A stretch of 64,000 bases of DNA from Dioscorea cayenensis subsp. rotundata. Taxonomy: Eukaryota > Streptophyta > Magnoliopsida > Dioscoreales > Dioscoreaceae. This document shows, in pieces, positions 22,640 to 34,200 of this stretch; within the stretch, counting starts at the first letter, position 1; each line of letters starts with the position of its first letter. The position numbers and the translations under genes were made by a program. The notes beneath the pieces are model-generated. The model ran no database searches, was not told where the DNA came from, and saw only the letters and a program-made list of their open reading frames with translations. Where the stretch lies: positions 3,348,001 to 3,412,000 of the forward strand of contig NC_052475.1 of the NCBI RefSeq assembly GCF_009730915.1, given 5' to 3'.

Positions 22640-22736
22640 TTAAATACTAACGGAAGGGCTGTCCGGGGTGTGTAAAAGTAGGAAGGGGTTTTTGGGAAGT
22701 TTTGAAAATTACGAGGGGTGAACAGTAATTTTCCCT
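22640..22736. repeat. Right terminal region of MULE copy A
   Basis: It ends CAGTAATTTTCCC and matches the right end of copy B (shared GTGTAAAAGTAGGA and TTTTGAAAAT blocks). It is imperfectly inverted relative to 13279-13420. Confidence 0.6.
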
Positions 22737-22788
22737 TTTTTTTATTTTATATTTATTATATACATGAATTGAAGCCCCTTCTTCCCAG

Positions 22789-22920
22789 CAGGCACAGAAG
22801 TTTGTGGAGCACGTAGAAGCTTATACTATCCGTCTTAGCTTGGTGCTCTCGGGGCATCGTGATGTTCCCACCGGTGGAGATGCTCCAGGTGAGGGTGACT
22901 TTGCTCAGGGTATGTGGTAG
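22789..22920 (+). other. Possible orphan exon right of MULE copy A
   Basis: A pyrimidine-rich tract ending CCCAG precedes an open frame starting QAQKFVEHVEAY and ending FAQGMW before TAG. A GT donor inside, after GGDAPG, would make a shorter exon. It is richer in GC than its surroundings. I do not recognise the product, and no partner exon is visible. It could be the 3' remnant of a gene interrupted by the element, or chance. Confidence 0.3.
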
Positions 22921-23932
22921 TTCATGTGTATCAGGGTGTTCTGGCCAGTTATTTTAATTTTGGGTGTAATTTTGTGTCTGCGTCTAATGGGTTAGTCTTG
23001 TTTTATTGTTGGTTTTATGACCACTAGATTGACGGTATCGCTCTTTTGTGGTTTATTCAAATTTTTTTTTAAATTGATTCTAATGAAAAAAATATAAATA
23101 TTATAAATTGTTTTTGAAATAAATAATTATTTTTTATGTAAATCTCATGATTCAAGGCTTGGTTTTGTTGTAAACTTGGATATTGAGAGTCACTTTTATA
23201 CCTTCTCTTCCTTGTTATTATTGTTTTTTGGGGGGTTTATGTATTTGTTCATACTAATTATATATCTTAGAAAAATGAAAATATAAAAATAAAGTTATGT
23301 TATCAAACTTTTTTTTAAGTACAAAATGTAATATTTTAATTGTAAAATATTCAATTTTATTAATTTTAATATAATCTGTCAACTTCAAAAAAAAAATCCA
23401 TCCAACAAGAGTTTTTATCCCTATATTTAAAAAATTACTTAAATTTTTTTTTATAAATTCATATTGATTATATCCCTCATCTAAAGATAATTTCAAAATG
23501 CAAAAATTATCATTTATTCTCTTCACTTCATCTATCCTCAATTTACACCATCATAATAAACAAAAATATAGACAAAATCATGAATTAGAACATTCAATCT
23601 TTAATTTTTATAAAAAATGAGACAGAAACTCTTTTTATTGTGGTGCAAGCCCCCACTCAGAGCAATACCGCTCTGCCATGAACGTTTGTAACATATATAT
23701 ATATTTATATATTCTTTACAAAAAAATATATTATAGGAATCACCCAATCACCCATTTTACTAGATATATGTAGCCAATTTTTCTCAAACATATATATACA
23801 AATAATCCTATTCATTCTTTAATCCTGTCAAAGTAATTTCACAGAAAGTAACAAAGAAAGAAACAAAAATCCATAAATACATAACAAAGTATGAAATTAA
23901 GAAAAGAAATAGAAAAAGAATACATCAATTAG
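22921..23932. other. AT-rich intergenic region 3' of CML
   Basis: No gene seen. The minus strand at about 23640-23690 has TGGCAGAGCGG, a good RNA polymerase III box A, followed by GTGGGGGCTTGCACCAC, which suggests a decayed tRNA-derived SINE. No box B is apparent. Confidence 0.5.
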
Positions 23933-24389
23933 TCAAAGCAGAAAAAAACCACCACCTCTCATCATCTGCTTAAACTCCTTAAAATTCACCATCCCATCTC
24001 CATCAACATCCACTTTCCTTATCATCCTCCTGCAATCCTCCACAGTCCTGCCTTGCTTCAACCCAAGTGATGCCAAAACAGACCTCAACTCCTCCTCAGT
24101 GATAAAACCATCACCATTTTGATCAAACACGTTGAATGCCTCTCTCATGTCCTCCTCTTCATCCTCTTCATGATCATCCATGATGCTCTTGTACAATGTG
24201 GTGAACTCATCAAGGTCTACACAGCCGTCGCCATTGACGTCAATCTTGTCGATCATGGCAGCGAGGTCGAGTCTCAGGGATGTCAATGCCGAGCTTGCAG
24301 AGGGAGTGGTTTAGCTCTTTTTTGGAAATGCAGCCGTCACCGTTATGGTCGAACATTTGGAAGACACGCCGGAGCTCTGATGAGTCCAT
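23933..24389 (-). CDS. CML: Calmodulin-like protein with four EF-hands (one-base frameshift)
   Basis: A single exon on the minus strand; from ATG at 24389 to the stop at 23933 gives about 151 residues once one base is removed. The four calcium loops are [36 protein letters not shown] and [12 protein letters not shown], all with Asp at position 1, Gly at 6 and Glu at 12. The length and the start [10 protein letters not shown] match plant CMLs. An acidic linker (HEEDEEED) separates the two lobes. It would act as a calcium sensor that binds target proteins. Frame is lost between loops 1 and 2 (about 24270-24276), where one surplus base turns a PEL-type codon series into a premature stop. The downstream ATG at 24286 would keep only three EF-hands. 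The exact CML number cannot be assigned. Confidence 0.85.
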
Positions 24390-26470
24390 TGTTGGAGACC
24401 AATGTAGTTATTATGATTGAATGAATGAAAAGATGAGTTATTGATATGAGAATATTGTAGTTCTTTTGTTTCTTTGTTTTGGTTTGTTAGTTTGAGAGGG
24501 AAGGAGAAGAAGAGGAAGGAAAAAAGGAAGGAAGGAAGGTGGTTAAGGAAAGGTTGGAGGGATGCATGGAATTGAAGGATAAAGAGAAGGGTGGAGGGAG
24601 GGGTTTGGTGGTTGTGGCTGTTTTTGTTGTTTCTATTCTTGATTCTTTGTCTGTCTGTATGTATATTTATATATATTTAGCAAAGATTTATCCAAAGTTC
24701 ACCTTTCTTTCTAGACTCACCATCCGTGCATTGGGGTAGCTATATATGTATGCTATTTCCTCCATGCTCAAAGATGGAGGATTTGAATTTTACTCGGTGT
24801 TCTTTTCTTGTTCATTTGGACAAATTACTAATATTATGTGTTGAAAATTTGTATACATTTTTATGATATTATGTGCGAATCAATAACATGAAATAGATTA
24901 TAAATCACCGCCTTTAAGAGTTTGTCGAGAGACAAAGCAATCTAATGTCATCGATTATGGTGACTTTATTAGCCTCTAAAAATTTATCAACTTGGTTAAA
25001 TATAATATGGGACAATTAAAATCCACCACTTGTATTTTGAAAATTTATAGAAATTATCTTGAGCCAATAAATTTCCTACTCTATGTAGCTACGAAAGAGA
25101 GGATTACAACTCTTGTATCTGGGAAACCATTTAAAGCAGTCTATAAATAGAATCAAGACTCAGAAATAATAGATGAACAATACAAATATAATACCACTAG
25201 TATAGGGTTTTAAACTTACTACTATGTGATTTTGCGATAATCCATTACATGGCACATGCAGTTGAGTGATTTCAAATAAGTTTTTTATATGAAGAAATTA
25301 TTTATCAAAATATTGAATAATTCTATATTATCTTTATCTATTCTTTAAAATAGAGAATTTGGTTATGTATCTCTCGAGAATGATATTAATTTTTTATATT
25401 TAAAAAAAATCAAAATTTTAATTACCATTATCTCTTTAATTATTTTTTGGAAAAAATAATTTATATTTTAATAAAATGTAATAATTAGTTTTTATCTATA
25501 GAATAAATAAAAGTATTTTGTAAATGTATATAAACAAATATAATCTTCTAAAGCCACTTTGCAACAATATAAAAAGTATTTTGTAAATGTATATAAGCAA
25601 ATATGACCTTCTAAGCCACTTTGCAACAATGATGTAGTAATTAAAGCACTTAACTCTCATGCGGGAGGTTGAGGAAGCCAGTAAAAATAAAATATGTGTA
25701 TTTTAAATGGCTTCTCTATGTTATCAATATATATATATACATATATATAAATTTTCTGGTTATATGTTATTCTCTCCATTTCATATTAACAACTACATTT
25801 GAAAAAAAAATTCAAATTGCTTATCAGTTTTAAAAATTCAACGAGCATTAATTATGTTTTTCAATTTTGTCCAAAAAACAAGTGTGCATTAATGAGAGTA
25901 AATAACTCTACTAATATTTTAGGGACTATTAACGACAATGGTTATATGTCACAATTAAAATGAAATGAAGGGAGTAACAATTATTTATTATATTTAAGTT
26001 TTTATTTATATTAAATATGATATTAATAATTGAAGAGTGTTAAAATCCTAAATATTATACAAAGAAAAAAAAATTATTTTAAACGTTCATGAGTATTCTA
26101 AATATTTTCAATATTATTTGGTAATGAATATTGACCTCTCCTTTAAACGGAGCAAGCTTTTCCTGGTCCTTTCCACAAGCCTTCAAACCCATATTTTTCT
26201 CTCTACATTTTTTTTTTATTCCAAACCAAATTCCTCTATTTCTATTTTCTTCAATTTAATTTTCCACTTTAAGCAATTCCAAAATAGTGTTAAGTAATCA
26301 AAATGATCACATACCCTTTATTTTTGCCAAAGAAGAATTTTGTTTGTTATAAATAATTTATATATGCGATATTAAATTATTTACAATAATTTAATTGCAT
26401 ATTAAAAATAATGTTCTTTTTGTTAGATTAATAAATTATTATTTAATTAGTGGTGGTATATATATATATA
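24390..26470. other. Intergenic region upstream of CML
   Basis: This is the CML 5' region, with a GGAA-rich stretch at 24515-24540 that could lie in the 5' UTR or promoter, then AT-rich DNA. A tandem duplication sits at 25509-25631. No gene seen. Confidence 0.7.
25509..25631. repeat. Tandem duplication, 2 x about 61 bp
   Basis: The unit begins AAAAGTATTTTGTAAATG and ends CACTTTGCAACAAT. The two copies are 63 bp apart and differ at a few bases. Confidence 0.85.
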
Positions 26471-28184
26471 GTGGAAATTAGATCACTTTTAAGTTTGTAA
26501 AATTGCAAAAACACCCGTTAGTTTTACGATCCCAAAATCCCCTCCTTTTTAAAGCTACATGTTTTTCAAACCACCAAACCACAACGGATGTGAGCGGAGT
26601 GAGTTTCAAATTTTTGGACGAAAATGCCCTTGCATGGGGAGTCAGTGGCTGCTGACCATCTCGGCGTTGAGGAGGAGTGGGCGGTTTTCCGTCAGGAGTA
26701 ATCCAGAGGCAATTTATTGGAGCCGATTTACTTGCTTTTCGACTCACGTCTTGACTTTTTCCATTTCGAGCATCTCCGAAGTTGTCTCTGCGTGAGCCTA
26801 CATGTAATTAGCATTTCGTGACTTTTCTCTTCCACGGTATCTCGAAGGAGAAGTCCCCATGACTAGTTGGCATTTCATGGGTTTGCAATCTAAGGTATTG
26901 GTATGGTTTTATGTTAAGCGATTACATTACAAAGAAAGATTTTTCGGTTTTGTTTTGTGCCCGGTTTTTGTTGGAAGATATTGAAAGTCTGCGGAGGGAT
27001 TTCTCATTTGGGGTTTTGTTTTGTTTTTGCATTTTCGTATGTATACACTATCAAAATAGTTTTTCGATTGTTATGATTTGTGTAATATTTATAATGTACA
27101 TTTCCCCTTTCGTTTGATATGGTTGCGTGATTCTGAAAAGGAGGTTGGCGTTTAAGAAATGAGATGTTCACAGGTTTAAAAATTTGTTATGCGTGTTTAA
27201 GTATTCTAGTCTCTGTTTAACAAAATGGGTCTCTACATTTAACATGTTATATCTACATTTAATAAGCGAGGTTTACAGATTTAAAACCTTATATTTTACA
27301 GCTTAAACTTTTTGTCGAAATCTTGCATGTTGAATGTGTTGTTATTATGCGAGGCTTGTGATTATGGCGGTCAACCTAGTTAATGGGCGATGCTATTTAG
27401 ACACGGTTGTGGAGACCTTAGCTGAATTGAAAGATAACATGACCCTTCGACACTGGGAGATTATTCGAAGACACCGTTTCTGAGCGTTTGAAATTTGGAA
27501 GCTATATACCAAGAGGGCCCTTCTTGATTCTCTTTTTGCAAAGATACGATGGTCGCACCGATAAATTCGAGGATCGGAGAAAGCCTGCTGAGTTTCGAGA
27601 CCTCAAGATGTGGCTCTCGTTCTTGATACGCGTTGCGATGGCAGCGATCGTCTTTCGAGAAGAAGAAAAACCATCGTCGTTCGAAGGGGGTATCTATCAA
27701 AAACCTCACGAGAGCACGGAGACTCCATCAAGAGCACTCACGGTGCAACTTGTTCGAGCAGTGGAGAAGAAGATAATTTTTGTCAAACTCGATGGTGTAC
27801 CTCGTGGGGAGACGATCCTCTTCCCAAATACATCATGCTCGGTTCGACTAGATGGGTTGATTACGTCGATGATCTACTTGACCATGAGGGCGTCGCGTAG
27901 AGCGCGGTGGCGCTGAAGTGGCTTATGGAGGATATTCCACGGCGGCTACCCGAGTGCAAGATAGATGCGGCGGGAAAAAGACCAACGAGAGTACGTTAAG
28001 GGGTTTGCTCGATGTCGCTTAACGTACGGTTTTATGAGTGGCCAGGGAGCGAGGGAAGAAAGTCCGTTTCGGCGAGATCCCAAGGATCTTTGTGTTCCGG
28101 TGAAAGTACTTATCGGAAGCAAGCGATGGTAGAAAAGCGAGCTTGTCAGCCGCTCGATGGAAAAGAGGTAATAAATCATGGACA

Positions 28185-28375
28185 ATGTTTAACATAAGTC
28201 TTTAATGTTTAAACATTTTATTTAGCGTTTAACTTTAGTATTTACCGTTTAAAAACTTATTACATCTTGGTTTAAATATTTTGTTCTCCGTTTAATTATA
28301 TTCTATAACGTTTAAATATATAAACACTGCTGTTTAAATATAGTTTTTATAATTTAAAATGAATGATTTACTTTG
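28185..28375 (+). repeat. GTTTAA motif array (copy B)
   Basis: Aligned core by core with 15040-15235 of copy A, and less altered than the flanking coding blocks. Confidence 0.75.
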
Positions 28376-29599
28376 AAATTGTTTGGTTTACATATGTTAG
28401 TTTCTTAGTGGTTCGTGAATCTTTGAAGAAAGAAATATTTGTTGGGGCCCGACCGAGCGGATGGATGCCATTGCTCCGGGAACCACTTGCTCGAGGCGGG
28501 GATGAGGAGGGCGGCCTCTATCGTGCTTGTATTTGGGACGCCGTTCTCCTACTTCCGACCCTACCGCAGCGCCGCATTTCTCGGCCCGGAGAAGCCCTCC
28601 CCCTACCCGTGATTACAGCAACCCCCTACCACGAGCAATGGCGGTCCCCCGACCATGGCGGCCCTCCGTGAGTGGCAGCCCACGGTGACATTAGGCGAAG
28701 ATGTCACCGCAACTCTGCTCTTGAGCAGTGCGGATATTGATGACCGAGGTTTCCTCGACGCTCGCTCGTGTTGGTATTTGGAAGGGCGTTCGTAACCGGC
28801 TGCGCCATCCTCGAAAGAGCCCAAGCTTACGGGATGAATGAGGCGTCGGAATTTGGCGATGACGACATCATCGGAAGGTCATTCAAAGGCGGCCACATTC
28901 GAAGAGACTTGCGAAAAGAGGAGAACAATCGCCTCTGTTTCCACGCATGGGGTGACATGATGAAACAATAGCAACACCATCGGTTGATCTTTGTTGTTGA
29001 GGAAAGGACATCGTGGATGATGTGAGCCGATTCTGCATTGTTGAGAAGGTCGTTGACTCTCTTCTTGATGAAATCCTCGACCCAGTGGAGGCACTGCCGA
29101 GATACGGCATCATAAAGATGGACATAATCCACGAAGATCGAGAACAAGTTAAGGGTGTGTCTCAAATGATCTTTGTTGTCATGACCACGGTTGAGAAGAT
29201 CGTCGAATCCGTTGTCGTGGCGTGGCCAGTAGCCCGGCGATGCCGCGACCAAGCGGGACACAATCCCACCACGACAAGAACCATGTAAGGATGTATGCGC
29301 GGTTGATCGTCATCGCCGTTAGTCCCGCGTCGAGCGGACACAATCCCACAACAAGAACAACCATGTAAGGATGATGCTGCGATTGATGTTGTCGCCATCG
29401 TCCCGCATCGAAGGAAAGATCTGCTGAAGACCCGACCCGAGCAGACGAGAGATGATCAAGGCGATCAAAAATTGGACAGGGCGGCTCGGAAAGCTTTTAT
29501 TCGAAGAAGAAGAAGAAATGGGTTGGCTTTGAGTCGTCTTAACAAAGTCTGACGAGGAGTTCATGAGGGATCTTCCTCAGCTGCTCTATGGACGGGTAG

Positions 29600-29795
29600 T
29601 GTAAAAGTTTTTATGATATTGTTTAAAGGTTTTATTATAGTGTTTTAACTATTACCTAATAGTGTTTAATACCTTTATGTTATCATTTAATTTGTCTATA
29701 ACGTTTAATTATATATAATATCATATAACGATTGATAATATCATTTAAATATTTACTGATATGAGTCTTATTATATACATTATCGTTTAACCTCG
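29600..29795 (+). repeat. GTTTAA motif array (copy B)
   Basis: Partner of 16455-16615 in copy A. Confidence 0.7.
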
Positions 29796-30734
29796 AGCAT
29801 TGTGTGTGGAAGAATATGATCTGCCATCTTCACCTGCGACAAATTATACTTATTTGCTTGAGGGAAGGAGATGAGTCATTGATGATATGATGGGCGGCTT
29901 TACGTATGCATAATACAAAAGTCGGCTGAGCGAAGAGCCATATCCTTACAAGAGCGCCTCCATCACCAGAGACCGCTTCATGTGTTTATATCAAAGCAGG
30001 ACGGCCTTTATGACACAATTTTGGCTATGATCGGGGATGCTCTGTGCATAGCGCATGAAGTTCAAATTGTCATCCTCCCGATAATCATGAATGAGCCAGC
30101 TTCCATGTATCGTAGTCACGGACAATGATAAACAAGAATACAAGCATTATTTTCATGTCCGAGAGTGCGATAAGGAACGCGTTGGATATGGTAGAGTTTT
30201 TAATTATGTCCGATTAATATCATTTGGTATTTAAGTCGAGTATTCTAATCTCGACTTGCATATTTCGGCCAGTGAGGATCTATGCGACATTTTAGTGTCG
30301 ATATGGAGTTCGGCGTGACGAAAGTACCCGCTCTGCGCGACGTCGAGACCCCGCCAAAAACAAGGAAGCGTCCATTCATGAGCCTACGTCATCGCAGTTT
30401 TGCTCGAGCGATTACTTTGGGGTGAGAGATTCTACACTGCATGACGGGCGTTCCTTCTCTCAGTTAAGGTATGTTACCGCGCATACTTAAGGAGGGAGGC
30501 GTGGCGTCCATGACAAGAGGGTCGTCCATGGCGGGTTAAATTTTTCGTTTTTGAAGAACATGTCACGTATGTCGAATGTCGATTTTGTTTTCGAATGCAT
30601 GCTGGACAAATTCGATTCATTGTTTTACGTGTTCGAAGAGCATGACTTGTATATCTTAATGTAAATTTTGTTTGTTTTTGAATTGTAAAAGCGGGTTAAA
30701 TTCCATTCGAGTTTCATTTCATTGTTTTAATTCA

Positions 30735-30905
30735 CGTTCTAATTGTGTACATTTCACTTTCGTTGTTTAAATATACTATATATCGTTTTAAACATCGAGT
30801 TAGAAATGTTTTCAAATTCAGATGTGTCCAGATTTAAAAATAACAATGTCTCTGTTTAAATACATTCAATTAGTTGTAAAGAGTAGAAGTTTAAATATGA
30901 AAGTT
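30735..30905. repeat. GTTTAA motif array (copy B)
   Basis: Partner of 17535-17695 in copy A. Confidence 0.65.
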
Positions 30906-30929
30906 GCCCATCAATACGCGATGTTTCCA

Positions 30930-32345
30930 CATCGTAACATCGGCTTATTCTGATGCCTAGTCGTGACGGTTTCATTCAAGATCTCGATTGTGGCCGGATC
31001 CATGGCGTGAGTGCAATGTAACTCCACGGACATCAAACACTTGCGACTCGATCCTCTTTTCGTCTAGGCCATGAGGCTGCCTTCTCGTCAGCGGTGAAAA
31101 GCGAAGCTCACGATTTCCGTCTGAAGGCTGTCGTCGTCGGTATGGGAATATAGCTTCCTTATCGCCCGGTTTGTAATTGTCGGCGGTGAGTACCCGCTAA
31201 TAAATCGATGTCACGTTGGTATACATACGTATTATTACTGCGCCAAGCGTGTTTACGAGGATACCATAAACTTCCGCCCAGCCGACATGAACAAGTTACG
31301 ATGGCGGCGTCCCGGAGATTCTTGCCTTTGGTCGATCGCGCCGTAGCGATCATCGACACATGACGACCAACGAAGATTTGATTTGTCCTCAACAATGATC
31401 TCTACCTTCGAATGCATATGCGGGCATAAATGGGTCTCCCGTTTGTTACGCATTGTCACCGGTTTACATAGCATGCGCGTTCTGAAATATTCGACCACCC
31501 GTCGAAAATGTTTGTCAATATCACGATGACTGGGAATGATCGTAGGGAAGGAGACATCCCGCCTGTCGAGGTCACCATAGGAATGAGCTGGGCACTCGCA
31601 TGATCCCAATTCTACCTGCGCGGTCGAATGAAAAGATCAATATGTTAAGTGGAGAATATAATGTTTAAGTGATAATGACAATATTTAAACGTTAAATTAA
31701 ATACCTAGCGATTAACTAATAGCGTAAAGCGACTAGTACAAGATGTTAACTAGTGACGGACATATTTAAACACTAATGACCCCAGACAACTGGAACAATT
31801 AAAGAGAAGGAACTTACAATGAGTAAAACTCGTTTTCATTAGAATTCAGCTATGGCACATTTTCATCTCGACAAAGATCAACTACAGCACATTTGAACAT
31901 GGAGTGCACGTGACACATCCGCTGGAAGTCGACATCTCGTTTTTCTATTGGGCAAACCGTTTTATATCCATACGGTGTGATGAACTTAACCACGACAATA
32001 GAAACTTGAGACCCCATCGCTCATGCAAATCTCATTAACACCAACTCCCAAGAAGTCGAGCCGTGAACATTAGCACTCTTCCCTCCCGTTGAATCTATGC
32101 AATACCAAAAAACTCTCCATAATATATCAGTCGAAAACCAAATCAGTACAAACCAAATGAAATGAAGAACAAAAATAAGCCGAAGAAGAAGAAGAAGAAG
32201 AAAGATGTAAACAACAAACAACGATCGGATAAATGACAAGTACATATATATATATATTACTGTCGCGATGAAGACAAAAAAGTGCATAGAGTTTAGACTA
32301 GACGTGATGTGATTGGGCGGTATTTTTCCCTCCATCCCAAAGGGC
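30930..32345 (-). pseudogene. Transposase remnant of MULE copy B, core deleted
   Basis: The C-terminal part (VEIIVEDKSNLRWSSCVDDRYG, split by errors, at about 31330-31430) and the N-terminal exon at 31850-32100 are present. The sequence runs directly from GCATGCGC, within the FKLMRML codons, to the region just upstream of the DNA-binding domain (about 31480). The catalytic region, intron and most of the DNA-binding domain are therefore gone. The protein cannot be functional. Confidence 0.7.
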
Positions 32346-32399
32346 AAAAAGTAAAAAATATATCACTGTCGCGATGAAGACATATTGTCAGTCAGCTCG

Positions 32400-32860
32400 G
32401 CATGAGTATCTGTTTAAAGCGTCACGAGTATTTTTATGTTTTAAGCGGATAGATATAGATGTTTAACATAACGATTACTGGTTTAAATAAAAGTCTATAT
32501 CATGTAAATAATACGTAAACCGTTTAAATAAAGTTATTTAGCTGTTTTAAAATATATGTTATTGTTTTAAATTGAATGCTTTCACTGACGTCAGCGTTGA
32601 AGATGGGTACCTCTGGGTCATTTGTTTAAACATCTTTACGTATTTTTCTTAAACACCGTTATCGTTGTTTAAAGAGTAACTAGGTATTGTTTAACTTTTT
32701 CTATTGTTTACACAGTTGTCATTGTTTAAAGGTAACTTTTTCCTAAACACCGTTGTCATTTGTTTAAACATATTTTCGTATTTTCTATTGTTTACGATAC
32801 GTTCTTTTGTTTCCCATTGTTTTTACTAGGTCTCTGTTTAAATTTCAGAGTTCACATTCA
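32400..32860. repeat. GTTTAA motif array (copy B)
   Basis: Partner of 20600-20990 in copy A and longer than it. It includes a local re-duplication in which CCTAAACACCGTTGTC recurs near 32740. Confidence 0.75.
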
Positions 32861-32879
32861 AATAAACATTTCGTTTTAT

Positions 32880-34200
32880 TTATAAAGATTTACAACATTT
32901 ACAACATTTCGACGTCCTCTCGGACTTTGATCACTCACGACTCGACCCTCAGTATAGCAGAAACAAGTGTTGCAGCCGTTCGAGATACTCGCAGCGGTTG
33001 CATAACATGCGCATCAGCTTGAACACACTAGCGTGCTGACATTAAAAAGGTTAAACAAACACATTCCTTGAAAACGACTATTAATCAATGTCATGAGTGG
33101 GACTTAGCGAAGATCACGATGGTTAAACACGAGCGTGATAGTTGTACGCGCGTAATGTTCTTAAGCGGTAGCTGAGAAAGTCTCGAGTGATAAATATCAG
33201 CGTCTTAAAGGATGTTTCACGATCTCCCTCCTACAGAGAATCCTCCGCAATCAGAAATACGTGAAAACTTTCTTTTCTTACCCAGTCGAAATGCTGCTAA
33301 TTGCTTGCGTCGATCCCTTGAAGAATCCTACGCATTGAGGCGATTGAGAGCATTTCGACTTGGCGAAAAAGATAGTTTAACTGATTCGCGTGATTGACGG
33401 CTAAACTCATTCTCAAGATAAGGAAGAAGGTTAGCAGAGCATCCTTTCGAGATAGAGTGGTTATCCGTGGGAAAGAGGAGGGCGAGGAGGAGGAGGAGGA
33501 GGATGATGAGGGCGGCGAGGGTGGTTGTCCATAGGGAGGTTCTTCACAGTTATTTATGGTGTGAATTCCACAAGCGGTGACTCTTGTATCCGAGAAAAAG
33601 TTAAAGCGATACGGTGGCAGCGTTGGTGATGAGAGCGAGCGGGTGTTGGATATTTTATGTTACCATGCGTAGAATTAATGGCCGATTAATTCTTATACGC
33701 AGGATCTATCATACCCACTGCCGTGCGCTGCCAACAATGTCGGATCAAGCGAAAAGATCTCCGTTTCTGTGAGACTTTGATAATTTACACGTTAATATTA
33801 ATAGTTATACATGTAAAGATAATGTTAAGCGGAGATGGCAAAGTATTAAGCGGATATGACCAATTATTAAACATATTAGTAATATATTTAAGCGGATAAT
33901 AGCAAATAGTTAAACATTATTTAAACAATAGTTCTTCGTCGTCGTAAACTGCACAACTTTACGACCATAAGCGAGAAGGCGACGAGTAGCACATCTTTGT
34001 GCCTCGACAGATAAAAATCGACTTCGACTTCGTTTTGAAGATGAAGTGCACTGACGCCAATCCGATGGAAATCAATTTCATTTTCTGTTTGAGAAAGCCG
34101 ATTTATATATTTCGCGGGTATGATAATGAGGAGAACAACAAAGATGTAATGCGACTCCTTGGCGTGTCTATCGAAACCATGAGAAAGACCATGAAGGTTG
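32880..34200 (-). pseudogene. Second partial transposase unit inside MULE copy B
   Basis: Equivalent to 21020-22450 of copy A. The reverse complement of the FKLMRMLCNR codons lies near 32995-33025, a (GAGGAG)n run near 33480-33510, and the duplicated N-terminal exon near 33980-34130. Confidence 0.6.

Larger units (their letters stand above)
13279..22736. mobile_element. Mutator-like element, copy A (Ulp1-carrying MULE)
   Basis: The limits are set by where similarity to copy B (26471-34395) begins and ends, and by complementary termini: GTGAAAATTG at the left, and GGGAAAATTACTG read inwards from the right. The flanks share TTTTTTTA, a possible target duplication, but it is too low in complexity to prove insertion. 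On the + strand it holds a degenerate gene ending in a Ulp1-like peptidase. On the - strand it holds a MuDR-type transposase gene, then a second partial copy of the transposase 5' region. Plant MULEs that carry Ulp1-like genes are known (the Kaonashi group in Arabidopsis, related elements in cucurbits). Frames are broken throughout, either by decay or consensus error. Confidence 0.85.
27400..30475 (+). pseudogene. Degenerate Ulp1-like peptidase gene of MULE copy B
   Basis: The block order matches copy A. The DUF1985-like part at 27400-28175 has FLQRYDGRTDKF, KKIIFVKLDGVPRG and VDYVDDL. The linker lies at 28420-29590. The peptidase part at 29790-30475 has KQEYKHY (in part), then an ALDM-equivalent before a GTAGAG donor and VDMEFG after the CCAG acceptor near 30272. 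Differences from copy A are mostly 1-3 base insertions and deletions rather than substitutions. No intact frame remains. Confidence 0.55.
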
